A DNA stretch of 64,000 bases from Viridibacillus arvi (lineage in GTDB: Bacteria; Bacillota; Bacilli; Bacillales_A; Planococcaceae): NCBI RefSeq assembly GCF_001274945.1, contig NZ_LILB01000001.1, forward strand, positions 843,212-907,211, given 5' to 3'. Position 1 is the stretch's first letter, and each line of letters begins with the position of its first letter. This document shows, in pieces, positions 26,614 through 35,929 of the stretch. Below the pieces are notes generated by a model, which made no database searches, was not told where the DNA came from, and was given only the letters and a program-made list of their open reading frames with translations. The translations under genes and the position numbers were made by a program.

Positions 26614-27780
26614 TTATATATTTTTTAACTTTTTCTCATTTAAATAATCTTTATAGACTAAAACAGCTACAACAATAAAACTTAGACTAACAATCCGGAA
26701 TATCATTTCTAAACTAATCCATTCAGCTAAAATACCTAATACAAATGCGCTAACTCCAACACCAACGTCAAAACTAGAAAAGAAGGTTGCGTTTGCTGTG
26801 CCGCTTTTTTCTTCACTTACCTTTTGAACCGTCCATGTTTGTAAACATGGCATAACCGTTCCATAACCTGCTCCAAATAAAATCGCTGCTATTATTAGAC
26901 CAATATCATTTGATGCATAAGACAGCATAACAAGTGATAAAAACCCTAACATAGCTGACACAATGATGATAGACCACGGTCCTTTTTTGTCATACCATTT
27001 CCCAGTAAATGGACGTATTAAAGTTGCTACAGTTGCATTGATAAGGAAGAATAGAAAAATATGATCTATCCCCTTTTGCTTCCCAAAAAGAACTAAGAAT
27101 GTAATAACCGCTCCAAAACCAAGTGTTGTAATAACTGTCAGTAACGCTGGAAACCACACTTCTCTCTCAAAAATCATATCCAAAAATCGAAATGGTTGCT
27201 TCTCACGCTTTACAGTTGTACGAGGTGCTTTTACAAATTGAAGCGCTATTACTGCCAATAAACTAAGTATTACGGAGGACCAAATTAAAACATCGAAGGA
27301 AAACGACTCATATATAAGGATACCAATACTCGGTGAAATGATAGCCCCGACCGTTGTAGAGATAGAAAAATACCCCATTCCTTCTCCTAACCGTGACTTA
27401 GGGATTAAATCGACTACCATTGTACTATTGGCTGTGGTTGATACTCCCCACGCTGCACCATGGAAAATGCGCAACAATAGAAAAAGCCATACAAAATTAA
27501 GAAATGGATACAGCATTGTAATAATCATTAAAGCTGCACTTGCACCAATGGCTAGACTTTTTCGTTGGTTATCGATTAAATAGTACCCTACAAAAGGTCT
27601 GATTAGAACTGCACCTATCGTAAATAATGTTGTCACTAGACCTACTTGAATGGTAGATGCATTTATACTTAACAAATAGGCTGGCAAAATAGGGAGCAAC
27701 ATATCAAACCCTATAAAAACTAAAAAGTTGCTAATAAATAAGAAAATAAATGGTTTACTAAAAATTCTTTGATTGTTCAT
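26614..27780 (-). CDS. MFS transporter, drug-resistance type
   Basis: This is a 388-residue, 12-helix major facilitator. The N-terminal half shows DMLLPILPAYLLSI and RPFVGYYLIDNQRKS at loop 2-3; the second half mirrors it with RPFTGKWYDKKGPWS. It is probably a drug or metabolite exporter. It is monocistronic. The 310 bp upstream (27781-28090) hold only the terminator at 28021. Confidence 0.88.
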   Translation of the reverse strand: MNNQRIFSKPFIFLFISNFLVFIGFDMLLPILPAYLLSINASTIQVGLVTTLFTIGAVLIRPFVGYYLIDNQRKSLAIGASAALMIITMLYPFLNFVWLFLLLRIFHGAAWGVSTTANSTMVVDLIPKSRLGEGMGYFSISTTVGAIISPSIGILIYESFSFDVLIWSSVILSLLAVIALQFVKAPRTTVKREKQPFRFLDMIFEREVWFPALLTVITTLGFGAVITFLVLFGKQKGIDHIFLFFLINATVATLIRPFTGKWYDKKGPWSIIIVSAMLGFLSLVMLSYASNDIGLIIAAILFGAGYGTVMPCLQTWTVQKVSEEKSGTANATFFSSFDVGVGVSAFVLGILAEWISLEMIFRIVSLSFIVVAVLVYKDYLNEKKLKNI

Positions 27781-28020
27781 ATAACTATTCCTCGCTTCTA
27801 AATTATTCTCTAAGTTAGAAGCGTTAGGATCACTGAAACGTTTTTCAATTGTCTAAGGTTTTTAGTCAATTGATTCACCTTCTTTATTTAATAATATTTG
27901 GACAAAGATAATTTTTAAAGTATATCAAACTTTAACATTATAAACAAATTACTTTTTTTAACAACTCTATCGTCACTTTACATAAATGTAGCGATAATAA
28001 AACAGTTTAATTATGTATAT

Positions 28021-28072
28021 AGAAACACAGAAACCATCTATCAGTTACTTAATAGATGGTTTCTGTGTTTCT
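28021..28072. terminator. Long perfect hairpin, bidirectional terminator
   Basis: A 21-bp perfect stem (AGAAACACAGAAACCATCTAT with its complement) around a 10-base loop. On minus it ends the 116-residue gene. Confidence 0.8.
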
Positions 28073-28090
28073 AATTTGGAAAGCAAATCG

Positions 28091-28441
28091 TTAAAAATTA
28101 GCTATTCGAAAATGGAACCAATGAATTCCTACTACATTAGGAGATGAACAAACACCTTCAAATACTACACGATTAATTTCATATATAGTTGGTCCAATGA
28201 CATTTATATCGTTGCCTATTTGATTAGACAATTGTAGAACCTCAAACACTGATTTTGCTGGTTCTTCGATCATAAGAGAGGTCTCGCAATTTAACTCAAA
28301 CAACGTTTTATCTTTCCAATAAGGTTGTAGTGATACCACTTCAATATCCCCAATTTCTTGTTTTACTCGATTGATGACCTTTTGAGCCTTTTCTTTCGAT
28401 TTTGCTTTAATATACATACGCCAACTAATAGTCTTAAACAT
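28091..28441 (-). CDS. Small hypothetical protein
   Basis: This soluble 116-residue protein is of unknown family, with a ferredoxin-like alternation (KTISWRMYIKAKSKEKAQKV, then IGDIEVVSLQPYWKDKTLFE). A good AGGAGACAAAA precedes ATG 28441. No signal peptide. It has its own terminator and no operon partner. Confidence 0.7.
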   Translation of the reverse strand: MFKTISWRMYIKAKSKEKAQKVINRVKQEIGDIEVVSLQPYWKDKTLFELNCETSLMIEEPAKSVFEVLQLSNQIGNDINVIGPTIYEINRVVFEGVCSSPNVVGIHWFHFRIANF

Positions 28442-28586
28442 TTTTGTCTCCTAAAAAATAATTAAACTGCTCTTTTCTACACTAACGAATATTGAAATAT
28501 TCATACCTTTATTATACAAGTCCCAAATGTCGGAAAATTTCTACTCGTTCTTGCTTTGGTCATACAATAAATGATTTTACCACAGG

Positions 28587-29468
28587 TCAGTCCCTGCCCG
28601 CCTCGTAAATCTTCTGCGCCAGCATAACCGGTCTTGTTCGCGAATCAGTAAAGTGGTCACCGTCTCCGACGATTAAACGAGACTGGCCAAGCCGTATGGA
28701 CATATGCGGATGCCAGCCGAAGCCCTCTCCTTGTGGTAATGCGTTGTCTTGGTAGAAATAGAGATAGCTTTTAGGCATAGACAACGCATAGAATGCTTTA
28801 AGATCCAACTTCTCGAAAAGCGGCTTAGCCGGTTCAGGAGTGACGCTTAAATACATCTGTTTGGCTTCGTCCAAAGTGGCCGTATTGACGAAAAAATCTC
28901 GAAACAGTGGAAATGGAAGCATAATCGTATCGTCCATCGAGCTAGCTCGGAGCTGCTCGAAACTTTGCCTCATTTGAGCCGGGAACTCGTCGACAACCGA
29001 TTCGCCGTCTTTCAGTACGAACGCGTCCCAGAAGACAAGGCGCTTTATGCGGTCCGGCACCTGTTCTGCAACCTTTTGTATGACAGTTCCCCCGAAGCTG
29101 TGCCCGACTAGAACAAAGTTGCGTAGGTTCAGTTTCGTTATAAAATCAACGACGGACTTCGTAATCATCGCATGTGTGACATTTTTGTTCGGATCTTTAC
29201 CGTGACCTGCGTATTCCGGCGTATATACGGCATGCCCTCGACTGCGCAGCACAGCCGCTACGCCGTCCCAGAAGTGAGCGTCAGCCCAAGAACCATGCAC
29301 AAGCACGAAAGTAAGCCGTTGCTGTGCAGGTAAAAAGTATCTTTCATCCGATTCATTGCAGGGCCACCATCCTTCATAACAAGGGGGGCAATAATATCCG
29401 CGGGGCATAAACCTATAATCTAGACAAGGGTATTGATGATTTTTTTGAAGATAAGGAAACATGTACAT
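28587..29468 (-). CDS. Alpha/beta hydrolase with Cys/Tyr-rich N-terminus, probably acquired
   Basis: The hydrolase domain runs from about residue 52: FVLVHGSWADAHFW oxyanion region, GHSFGG nucleophile elbow, catalytic Asp near FWDAF and His in GDGDHFTDSR. It resembles the pyrethroid-hydrolase/EstC-like group. The first 45 residues are odd, with CPPCYEGWWPC and several Tyr and Pro, like small spore or surface proteins. The base composition is clearly richer in G and C (about half) than in the flanking genes (about a third), with different codon use, a sign of recent transfer. Confidence 0.85.
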   Translation of the reverse strand: MYMFPYLQKNHQYPCLDYRFMPRGYYCPPCYEGWWPCNESDERYFLPAQQRLTFVLVHGSWADAHFWDGVAAVLRSRGHAVYTPEYAGHGKDPNKNVTHAMITKSVVDFITKLNLRNFVLVGHSFGGTVIQKVAEQVPDRIKRLVFWDAFVLKDGESVVDEFPAQMRQSFEQLRASSMDDTIMLPFPLFRDFFVNTATLDEAKQMYLSVTPEPAKPLFEKLDLKAFYALSMPKSYLYFYQDNALPQGEGFGWHPHMSIRLGQSRLIVGDGDHFTDSRTRPVMLAQKIYEAGRD

Positions 29469-29519
29469 AACATCCTTTCAAATCGACATATATTATCAGC
29501 TTATGCCCAATACTTTTGA

Positions 29520-29720
29520 GAGGTTCCCACAATCTATTCGCCTAAAAAACCCGCAATAGGTAACGATGGAGGAACTGAAATAAGGATACTGATTCCAAAC
29601 TGTGAAAATAACAATTTTGTAGAAAAGGCAATTGTTTAACCACGACCCCAACAACCAATATGATAGGGCTCACCGTAATCGGTCTGTCTTCAGTGATAGC
29701 CCTCCCCCATCTTGTTGTTT
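29520..29720 (-). pseudogene. Decayed membrane-protein fragment
   Basis: On minus a run reading EDRPITVSPIILVVGVVVK is followed after a frame change by FGISILISVPPSLPIAGFLG and a stop. It resembles pieces of a polytopic transporter but has no start and at least one frameshift. The rest of 29721-30040 shows no gene, only a small hairpin near 29740-29765. Confidence 0.3.
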
Positions 29721-30047
29721 TGAGTAAAATATAAAATACCCTCCAAGAATATCTTAGGAGAGTATCGTAATTTGAGTTTTTTCTAAAACCGATAAGGAAA
29801 TTGCATGATAATAGCTGTTGAAATCATATCGAGTAGACCCTATTTGAATAAGAGTACACTGTACAACGTAACCATTCATCATTATAAAGTGATTCAAGAC
29901 AGATGATAATAAACCAAACTATTAAAAAATACTCTCCTAAAAGCCTATCAAGGATAAAATAAAAAATTTCAACTCTTCTTATTTAGTAGAATGTAACATA
30001 AACTAGTGCCAATTAACTTCTCCCTATTTTCTCATGCAAAATAGTTG

Positions 30048-30076
30048 TTGACACCCAGAATAGTTTTGTTTACAAT
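30048..30076 (+). promoter_or_regulatory. Consensus promoter for the EamA leader
   Basis: TTGACA and TACAAT are separated by exactly 17 bp. The transcript would start near 30083, about 120 bases before the TTG start codon. Confidence 0.8.
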
Positions 30077-30082
30077 TTTCTT

Positions 30083-30153
30083 AATTTGATACGCAAACTC
30101 ACAAGAATTCGTGAGTGGCGGAATTTTGTAGAGTTTTAACTCTGTTTCATTCG
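30083..30153 (+). promoter_or_regulatory. Structured leader, possible riboswitch of unassigned class
   Basis: The leader has hairpin ACTCAC/GTGAGT and, directly after it, GGCG...CGCC enclosing AGAGT/ACTCT. The flanking GATACG can pair with CGTCGTC, which is also the 5' arm of the following terminator. This competing-helix layout is that of a transcriptional riboswitch. I could not match it to a known class. Confidence 0.5.
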
Positions 30154-30187
30154 CCCGTCGTCTATTTATAGACGACGGGATTTTTTA
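30154..30187 (+). terminator. Leader terminator upstream of the EamA gene
   Basis: Perfect 11-bp stem CCCGTCGTCTA/TAGACGACGGG with a 4-base loop and TTTTTT, ending 10 bp before GGAGG. Confidence 0.9.
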
Positions 30188-30204
30188 TTTTTTGGAGGGA
30201 TTTT

Positions 30205-31119
30205 TTGAATAAATTGAAGTTTTCTTTAGTAGTTTTATTAGGAGCCTGTAGCTATGGAGTCCTATCTTCCATTCTTAAAATTGGATTTTTAAATGGATTT
30301 TCATTTCCTGAACTTTTAGGTGGACAATATATATTTGGCTGGTTTGGACTATTATTACTTGTTATTACCTTTTCTCGTCATAAAGTATCCTCAAAAAATA
30401 TATTATCGTTGTTAGCAGTTGGGACAACAATGAGTTTAACAAGTATTTTTTACGGACTTTCTGTAAAAGAATTACCTGCATCCATTGCTATTGTGTTGTT
30501 ATTTCAATTCACTTGGATGGGTGTTCTAATTGAAGCAATTGCCAATAAAACTTTTCCAAGTCGTGAGAAGGTATTGTCCATTCTCATTTTATTTGTAGGA
30601 ACGGTGTTTGCTGGTGGTGTATTTGATGGATTAGGACAGCAATTATCTATAAAAGGAATCATCTTTGGTTTACTAGCAGCTATAACTTTTTCCTTATATA
30701 TATTTGCAAGTGGACGTGTTTCTACTGAAGTACCAATCTATTCGAAAAGCTTTCTTATGACAACGAGTGCAACACTCTTTGTTTGCTTAATATTTCCCCC
30801 GACATACTTGACTGATGGTACACTGCAGGCTGGATTATGGAAATATGCTTTAATCCTAGGTTTCTTTGGTGTTGTTATACCAGTTATATGTTTTTCCATT
30901 GGTGTACCAAAAGTAGGGACAGGCCTTGGTACAATTTTAGGAGCTGTCGAACTCCCAACAGCAGTTATCGCTTCTATTACACTTGTTCATGAAGTCGTAT
31001 CGCCTTTACAATGGATTGGAATCATTTGTATTTTATCAGGAATTTTCATACCTCAAATATTAAAAGTACAAAAAGAGAAGAAACAAATCCGTTTTCGTGA
31101 AGAAACTACAGAACTTTAG
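30205..31119 (+). CDS. EamA/DMT-family transporter
   Basis: This 304-residue, 10-helix drug/metabolite transporter has two EamA repeats (SLVVLLGACSYGVLSSILK at the start, IIFGLLAAITFSLYIFASG opening the second). DMT proteins mostly export amino acids, nucleobases or toxic amines. The TTG start at 30205 has GGAGG. Expression is controlled by the attenuated leader upstream, which suggests the substrate or a relative is sensed by RNA. Confidence 0.9.
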   Translation: MNKLKFSLVVLLGACSYGVLSSILKIGFLNGFSFPELLGGQYIFGWFGLLLLVITFSRHKVSSKNILSLLAVGTTMSLTSIFYGLSVKELPASIAIVLLFQFTWMGVLIEAIANKTFPSREKVLSILILFVGTVFAGGVFDGLGQQLSIKGIIFGLLAAITFSLYIFASGRVSTEVPIYSKSFLMTTSATLFVCLIFPPTYLTDGTLQAGLWKYALILGFFGVVIPVICFSIGVPKVGTGLGTILGAVELPTAVIASITLVHEVVSPLQWIGIICILSGIFIPQILKVQKEKKQIRFREETTEL

Positions 31120-31171
31120 GCTAGGTAACTATGAAGTTCCACTAACTAAAATCAACTTTTGATGTTTTCAA

Positions 31172-31217
31172 AAAAGAATCCATTTTGAACAAACCTTTTC
31201 AAAACGGATTCTTTTTA
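31172..31217 (+). terminator. Terminator of the EamA gene
   Basis: AAAGAATCC-TTTTGAA pairs with TTTTCAAAACGGATTCTTT, followed by T run. The remaining gap 31218-31462 shows no gene. Confidence 0.8.
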
Positions 31218-31462
31218 TTTGATATAAAATATTTCATAATACTACTTATTATGGTTTCAGTTTCTCAACAGAAACAATTTAACATAATGCCTCATATGTA
31301 ATTCCAAAAATACTCTGGTCACTGTACTAGTTCAATCAAATCATCAGTACTATTAGCTAAACCAACCTTTTTCATATAGCCACCTCTAATCCTTCTCCTA
31401 TATATATTAAACTCAAAGAATAGTTTATAAGACTAATGCATTTTATGTATTTTACTCATCTT

Positions 31463-31957
31463 TTAATAAACTTCAAATTTCATTTTCCTCATACGTTCTT
31501 TTCTAAATATCTCTTTAGCATCTTTATAATTCACTGGAACAATAGGACGCATTATAGCACTTAATCTAATATTCGATTCTATAACATCTACACACGTATA
31601 TTCTACCAATCTATAAAAGTATCTATTTTGTTTAATAGTTACAGGTAGTATATTCCCTAACTTAAAATCGCATATACGCGAATCATCAAACTTACACTGA
31701 ATACTTACCTCTATTTCATCTCTAGCCCTAGATTTTTCAAACTCAGTATCATGTGGTATAAATTGATTTTTAGTAAGATCTTGCACTATATAAACTATCT
31801 CAATCATTTTTTCTTGCGTAATCTCAAAACACTCAATACCTATAATCAAATAGTATTTCTCATCGATTTCACTTACTTCACCAATTTTCTTTGTACTTTC
31901 AAAAGGATAAAAACTAACTTTCATTTTTCTGATTACACCTAAATCTATATCAAGCAA
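31463..31957 (-). CDS. Hypothetical protein
   Basis: This 164-residue protein has mostly beta character (KMKVSFYPFESTKKIGEVSE, then RDEIEVSIQCKFDDSRICDF) and a basic C-terminus (KERMRKMKFEVY). I do not recognise it; the pattern resembles spore-coat morphogenetic or SPOCS-like proteins, but weakly. The frame is open further upstream; TTG 31957 is chosen because GAGGTGG precedes it by 5 bases. Confidence 0.6.
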   Translation of the reverse strand: MLDIDLGVIRKMKVSFYPFESTKKIGEVSEIDEKYYLIIGIECFEITQEKMIEIVYIVQDLTKNQFIPHDTEFEKSRARDEIEVSIQCKFDDSRICDFKLGNILPVTIKQNRYFYRLVEYTCVDVIESNIRLSAIMRPIVPVNYKDAKEIFRKERMRKMKFEVY

Positions 31958-32369
31958 TATTACCACCTCATTTATAATTTTCCATATATGAAAAGCTTGT
32001 TTCATTTACACCAATAACTTATGTAAGTATTTATTTGCCATCAAACTTTGTATTGAACAAAATGTATCTCAATCATATTTACTCTTCTTCTACCTTTACC
32101 CGTTTTCTTCATTCTCGAATCATCTGAGAACGTTTTAGATTTAAACAAACTAATAAATTTATTTGGAATTACTTTTAAAACGTATTTTATTAACCTAAAT
32201 AAAAAAGTATCTATTCAGATAATTCTATCTAATAAAATCGAATTAGTATATACAAATATTGTAAAGGTATAAAAAAATAGTTAACAACTCCGATATTCCA
32301 ATATAACGATAGTGATTGGCCTTCTTTCAACAATTATTCAATTGCATTCAAAAAGTATATATATAAAAT

Positions 32370-32409
32370 GGCTAGTGAAACTTTCCATTTACAAAAAGTT
32401 TCACTAGCC
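32370..32409. repeat. Perfect 15-bp hairpin in a gene-free stretch
   Basis: GGCTAGTGAAACTTT pairs with AAAGTTTCACTAGCC. On minus an ATTTTATAT tail follows, so it may terminate read-through. The 570-bp region 31958-32531 is otherwise AT-rich without a credible gene. Confidence 0.6.
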
Positions 32410-32531
32410 TCAAATGATTTGATTATGATTTCGTTACCTCATTTGGTTAAAGAAAGAATTTGTATGGGGATTCTCCCCACGTTTTTCAAGTAAATCTAGC
32501 CTATCAAGTATAATTATTACAACAATCTGAG

Positions 32532-32577
32532 TAAAAGAAAAGCTGAGATGAATGTATATAAAATACTATTATCTCAG
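32532..32577 (-). terminator. Terminator of tlp
   Basis: GGCTGAGAT and ATCTCAGCTTTTCTTTT on minus form a stem with T-rich tail. Confidence 0.75.
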
Positions 32578-32592
32578 CCTCCATTCTCCTAT

Positions 32593-32832
32593 TTAAAACT
32601 GATTTTTTCTTTCTTCTGCTTCAACTTTGTCTTGCATTTCCTTTTTCTTTACATATAATTCTTTGTTACGACGTTGATTTTTTTCTTGGAGATTTTCAAG
32701 TTCTTCTCCACTAGCAAATTCCATACTGATTTCTGCTTCACGAATATTTTTTTCCGTATTTTCAATCATGCTTTGTACGCTTGCCGCACTATTCGATTTG
32801 TTATTAGACTTTGGAAAATGTTGTTCTGCCAT
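32593..32832 (-). CDS. tlp: Small acid-soluble spore protein Tlp
   Basis: This is a 79-residue thioredoxin-like spore protein Tlp. The family core is clear: MIENTEKNIREAEISMEFAS, then EELENLQEKNQRR. It is all-helical, charged and of the normal length (B. subtilis Tlp 83). It is made in the forespore and stored in the spore. It has a GGAGG-type ribosome binding site and stands alone. Its presence confirms an endospore former. Confidence 0.92.
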   Translation of the reverse strand: MAEQHFPKSNNKSNSAASVQSMIENTEKNIREAEISMEFASGEELENLQEKNQRRNKELYVKKKEMQDKVEAEERKNQF

Positions 32833-33075
32833 TTTTTGACCTCCTCATTCATTTAATTATTACTGTATTAGTTTGTTTTTCTTTGTACACTTTATACTGC
32901 AATAAAAAAGAAAGCCAGCCTTTGATAGATTCCAAACAACTCCATTAGAAAAAATTATTGAACTGAATTGCCTAAGAAAATTTGAATTCTGATTCGGATG
33001 AAATTACACCTCTTACACCTTACGTCAATTTAATTCATAAGATAAGATATACACTTTTAGTTAGGAGGAATCCAA

Positions 33076-33486
33076 TTGTATTACAGTCCTTATCCATATG
33101 TTCTTTATGCAAATCACTATCCACAATGGGTCATGGCAAATCATTCTTCACCTACTCAAATCTCTAGGCAATTAGCAATGCCAACGAACCCAACAAACTC
33201 CAGCACATTTCCACCTGTAAATACACATAAGTTTAAGACTTCAGCAAAAGAGATACAGAACCTTATGCAACAAGCTCATCTGCTTGTAGATAAGATTTCA
33301 GTTTCAGAGCAATTTGCACATGATCTAATAGACGCTGCTCAACTTTCAAATAAAACAGAAGTCGACAAATTAATTGCATCAACAGGAATCACCATTAAAT
33401 TCGATTCTAAATATACACCAGACAGTATTCGAATTAATTTGACTGAAAATGGTTGTTGTGGACTAACGATCATTTTAAATTGGTGA
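33076..33486 (+). CDS. Small spore-coat-like protein (YuzC-like)
   Basis: This 136-residue protein has a Tyr/Pro-rich N-terminus (MYYSPYPYVLYANHYPQW), a helical middle (KEIQNLMQQAHLLVDKISVS, then HDLIDAAQLSNKTEVDKLIA) and a terminal beta segment with a Cys pair (CCGLTIILNW). This layout fits a small inner-coat protein of Bacillus such as YuzC; the match is from memory and tentative. The TTG start at 33076 has TAGGAGG. Confidence 0.65.
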   Translation: MYYSPYPYVLYANHYPQWVMANHSSPTQISRQLAMPTNPTNSSTFPPVNTHKFKTSAKEIQNLMQQAHLLVDKISVSEQFAHDLIDAAQLSNKTEVDKLIASTGITIKFDSKYTPDSIRINLTENGCCGLTIILNW

Positions 33487-33487
33487 C

Positions 33488-33735
33488 TTAAGAATTTACA
33501 AACATAATACCGAATATCAGCGCTACATGAATGAGATGGTAGCGATGCGAGCTGAAAATAAGGAGCTAAATGAGCGATTAGTAGGGTTAGAAAGCAAGAT
33601 GCTACTTTAAAGGCTATTGAATCGGATAACGAAGGTAATGAACAAATGAACGAACTTATGAATGAAATTAAAAAGCTCACTGCAAAAATAGAATCGTTAG
33701 AAGAACAAAATCAACAAAAAAACCTTCTTTGTTAG
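33488..33735 (+). pseudogene. Frameshifted coiled-coil protein gene
   Basis: Frame one reads RYMNEMVAMRAENKELNERL and VGLESK and then stops; the adjacent frame continues DATLKAIESDNEGN and MNEIKKLTAKIESLEEQNQQ to a TAG at 33735. One missing A near AGCAAGATGC (33593-33602) joins the two halves into one heptad-rich coiled coil. It has no clear start codon with a ribosome binding site. Confidence 0.55.
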
Positions 33736-33787
33736 CAAGATTGTTTAGAAAATAATATTCGTAAAAAAGAGACTCTTCACTAAGATG

Positions 33788-33832
33788 AAAAGCTTGATTT
33801 TTCAGAACTTAAATTGAGGAATCAGGCTTTTT
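33788..33832. terminator. Hairpin terminator
   Basis: AAAAGC-TGATT-TCA pairs with TGA-AATCA-GCTTTTT; T-rich on both sides. Confidence 0.7.
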
Positions 33833-33954
33833 GTTGTTCCATTCACCAAAATCAATTGCTAAATTGAAGACGATCTTCGTCACCTGGAACCAAAAAAGCC
33901 AAGAAGCATAAATAAATAGATAAAAGCAAATCTATTTTTATGGGAGTGGATGGA

Positions 33955-34896
33955 ATGAATACTCCATTATTTTTCGAATTAAAGCGGATTCAATCTCAGC
34001 AACAGAATAATAATAAGAATCTAATCGACCAGGAATTATATCGACTTCAAAATAATGACACAGTACATACCAAATCTCTTACAGAATCTGTGAAAGATAT
34101 CGAAGAACAGGGAATAAAAAAAACGAGAATAGAAGATAAAGAAGAATGTAATGTAATTCCACCTTCTAATTTGGGAAATATCTATTCAAAAGAGAATATT
34201 ATTCCATTTACTATATTTGTTGAAATTGATGATTTTCTTAGTCTACCTATTTCGGGTAATATTATTCAACAATCTGCACTATTCCTCGAAGACGATAATC
34301 AGACACAACAATCAGTGAGCAATTCACAGTTTATTCATACAGAGTTATCTTATCCTGATCCAATTCAATATAGGTTAGTCCGTTCAACAATTGATGAAAT
34401 TATTAGTTTTACTTCTGAAAATGAAATGCAATATGAAGAGAATAGCATATATGAAACGATTGCTAATCCAATCCATATGCATTCACAAAAAAAGAAGGGT
34501 AAGCCAGAATGTACACATAATCATATAGAAGTGAGAGTCCCTGTAGTAGTAGGAGAGTATGAAATTGAAATAAATATGAGCAATCAAGTTTTCTTTGAAC
34601 AGGAAGTTCTTGGTTTTAAAGAAATCTCTAAAAATGTTGAATTAAGAAATTTTAAATTTATTCCTAATCAATCTGGCAAATCATTAGATAATGGGACATA
34701 CACGGTATCCAAAGGAAAAATAAAATTAGAAGGAAAAGTTTTCCAAAACTTCAGGTATTCAGCTAATACAAATCACAATGAAAATGCGTCGCAACAAAAG
34801 CAAAAGAATAATCGACTTCACCAAAGAATGGCACTTAACTTAACCGTTCATCTTTCACAAATACAGAAAATTAAAGCTACCTTATATGATGAATAA
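33955..34896 (+). CDS. Probable spore-surface protein, BC_2427/SPOCS-like C-terminus
   Basis: This 313-residue protein has a Gln/Asn-rich helical N-terminus and a C-terminal beta-rich domain (HNHIEVRVPVVVGEYEIEIN, then YTVSKGKIKLEGKVFQNFRY) reminiscent of SPOCS/DUF3794-type spore-layer proteins. I start at ATG 33955 (GGAGTGG 8 bases upstream), not the in-frame ATG at 33940, which has no ribosome binding site. It sits before a second protein of similar style and is probably a coat or exosporium component. Confidence 0.6.
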   Translation: MNTPLFFELKRIQSQQQNNNKNLIDQELYRLQNNDTVHTKSLTESVKDIEEQGIKKTRIEDKEECNVIPPSNLGNIYSKENIIPFTIFVEIDDFLSLPISGNIIQQSALFLEDDNQTQQSVSNSQFIHTELSYPDPIQYRLVRSTIDEIISFTSENEMQYEENSIYETIANPIHMHSQKKKGKPECTHNHIEVRVPVVVGEYEIEINMSNQVFFEQEVLGFKEISKNVELRNFKFIPNQSGKSLDNGTYTVSKGKIKLEGKVFQNFRYSANTNHNENASQQKQKNNRLHQRMALNLTVHLSQIQKIKATLYDE

Positions 34897-35081
34897 ACTA
34901 CAGAAATATCTCATTTTTGTCAGCTGGTTAGATAATAATTTGTTTCTTTATTCATGTTTTGTAAATAAATCCTGCTGTAAATGAATCAAATGACTATTCT
35001 ATTAGCCTATTGGAGATTATTTATTCCACATATTTTATTATTAGAGTTTGAAAAAGCTCAAAAAATAATAGAGGTGAGGAA

Positions 35082-35855
35082 ATGAAAAATTGTAATAACA
35101 GTAATAACAGTCAACAGCAACAGGCACAGCCACTGCAACCAGCATGCACAGTACCATCGACGCAACAAATTCCGGTGGCTGATAATGCAGTAGTAAATAA
35201 TGAGACACCCAGTACGCCAATTATGAAAGTCCCAGTTGTGCTTGTAGAAAGGTCGCTGCAAATTGTCGTAGAATCAGATATTCCACTTGTTCCACCAGCA
35301 ACAGAGATTAAACGTGTAACAAAGAATGCCTTTTTAAATCAAGTGAAGCTCGTTCCTGTAACATTTGTTCAAATTGATGACTCAAACTTCTTTGAAGTAA
35401 CGAGAGCTAAATTATTTGTATCAGGGTTTATTCGGAAAAATATTGAGTATTCTACTAATGCGTGTCAAGGTGTATTACAAGATCGAATTGTTGAAGTACC
35501 GTTTTCTGGATTCGCTGAAATTACAGCAGGTGAATTCTTAAGTCCACCTGTTATTGGTCTTTCCGATAGTAAAAAAGCGTATTTCTTAAACGACACTAAT
35601 GGTGAAGTACCTCGATTGGACAAAAACTTCTTCGCAAATTCTGTGACATACAACGAACAACCATATGGGGAATTAATTGGTGCTAATTTCTTTGAACTTG
35701 ACTTCTCTCCAGTTACTGTTGCACCAGAAGGTCAGTTTGGAACATTACGTGAAAAAATCGTTATGGATGTTATTGTGAAAGTGTTACAAGTTCAACAACA
35801 TCGTGTAGCTGCAACTAGAATCATACCAACTTTTGGTACTGGACTTGATTGTTAA
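35082..35855 (+). CDS. CsxC-like exosporium/spore-surface protein
   Basis: This 257-residue protein has a Gln-rich N-terminus (NNSNNSQQQQAQPLQPAC) then a beta-rich domain: VPVVLVERSLQIVVESDIPL, ATEIKRVTKNAFLNQVKLVP and KLFVSGFIRKNIEYSTNACQ. The last segment is a typical SPOCS-type strand pair. This resembles CsxC-family exosporium proteins. The start at 35082 has GAGGTGAGGAA. It is followed by a strong terminator. The family call is moderate, the localisation inferred. Confidence 0.68.
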   Translation: MKNCNNSNNSQQQQAQPLQPACTVPSTQQIPVADNAVVNNETPSTPIMKVPVVLVERSLQIVVESDIPLVPPATEIKRVTKNAFLNQVKLVPVTFVQIDDSNFFEVTRAKLFVSGFIRKNIEYSTNACQGVLQDRIVEVPFSGFAEITAGEFLSPPVIGLSDSKKAYFLNDTNGEVPRLDKNFFANSVTYNEQPYGELIGANFFELDFSPVTVAPEGQFGTLREKIVMDVIVKVLQVQQHRVAATRIIPTFGTGLDC

Positions 35856-35929
35856 ATTGTACAAACAGTTTAATGTAAACGAAACTATGTGATTATCTCC
35901 TCAATCATAATAAGTTGAATTTTTTATGT

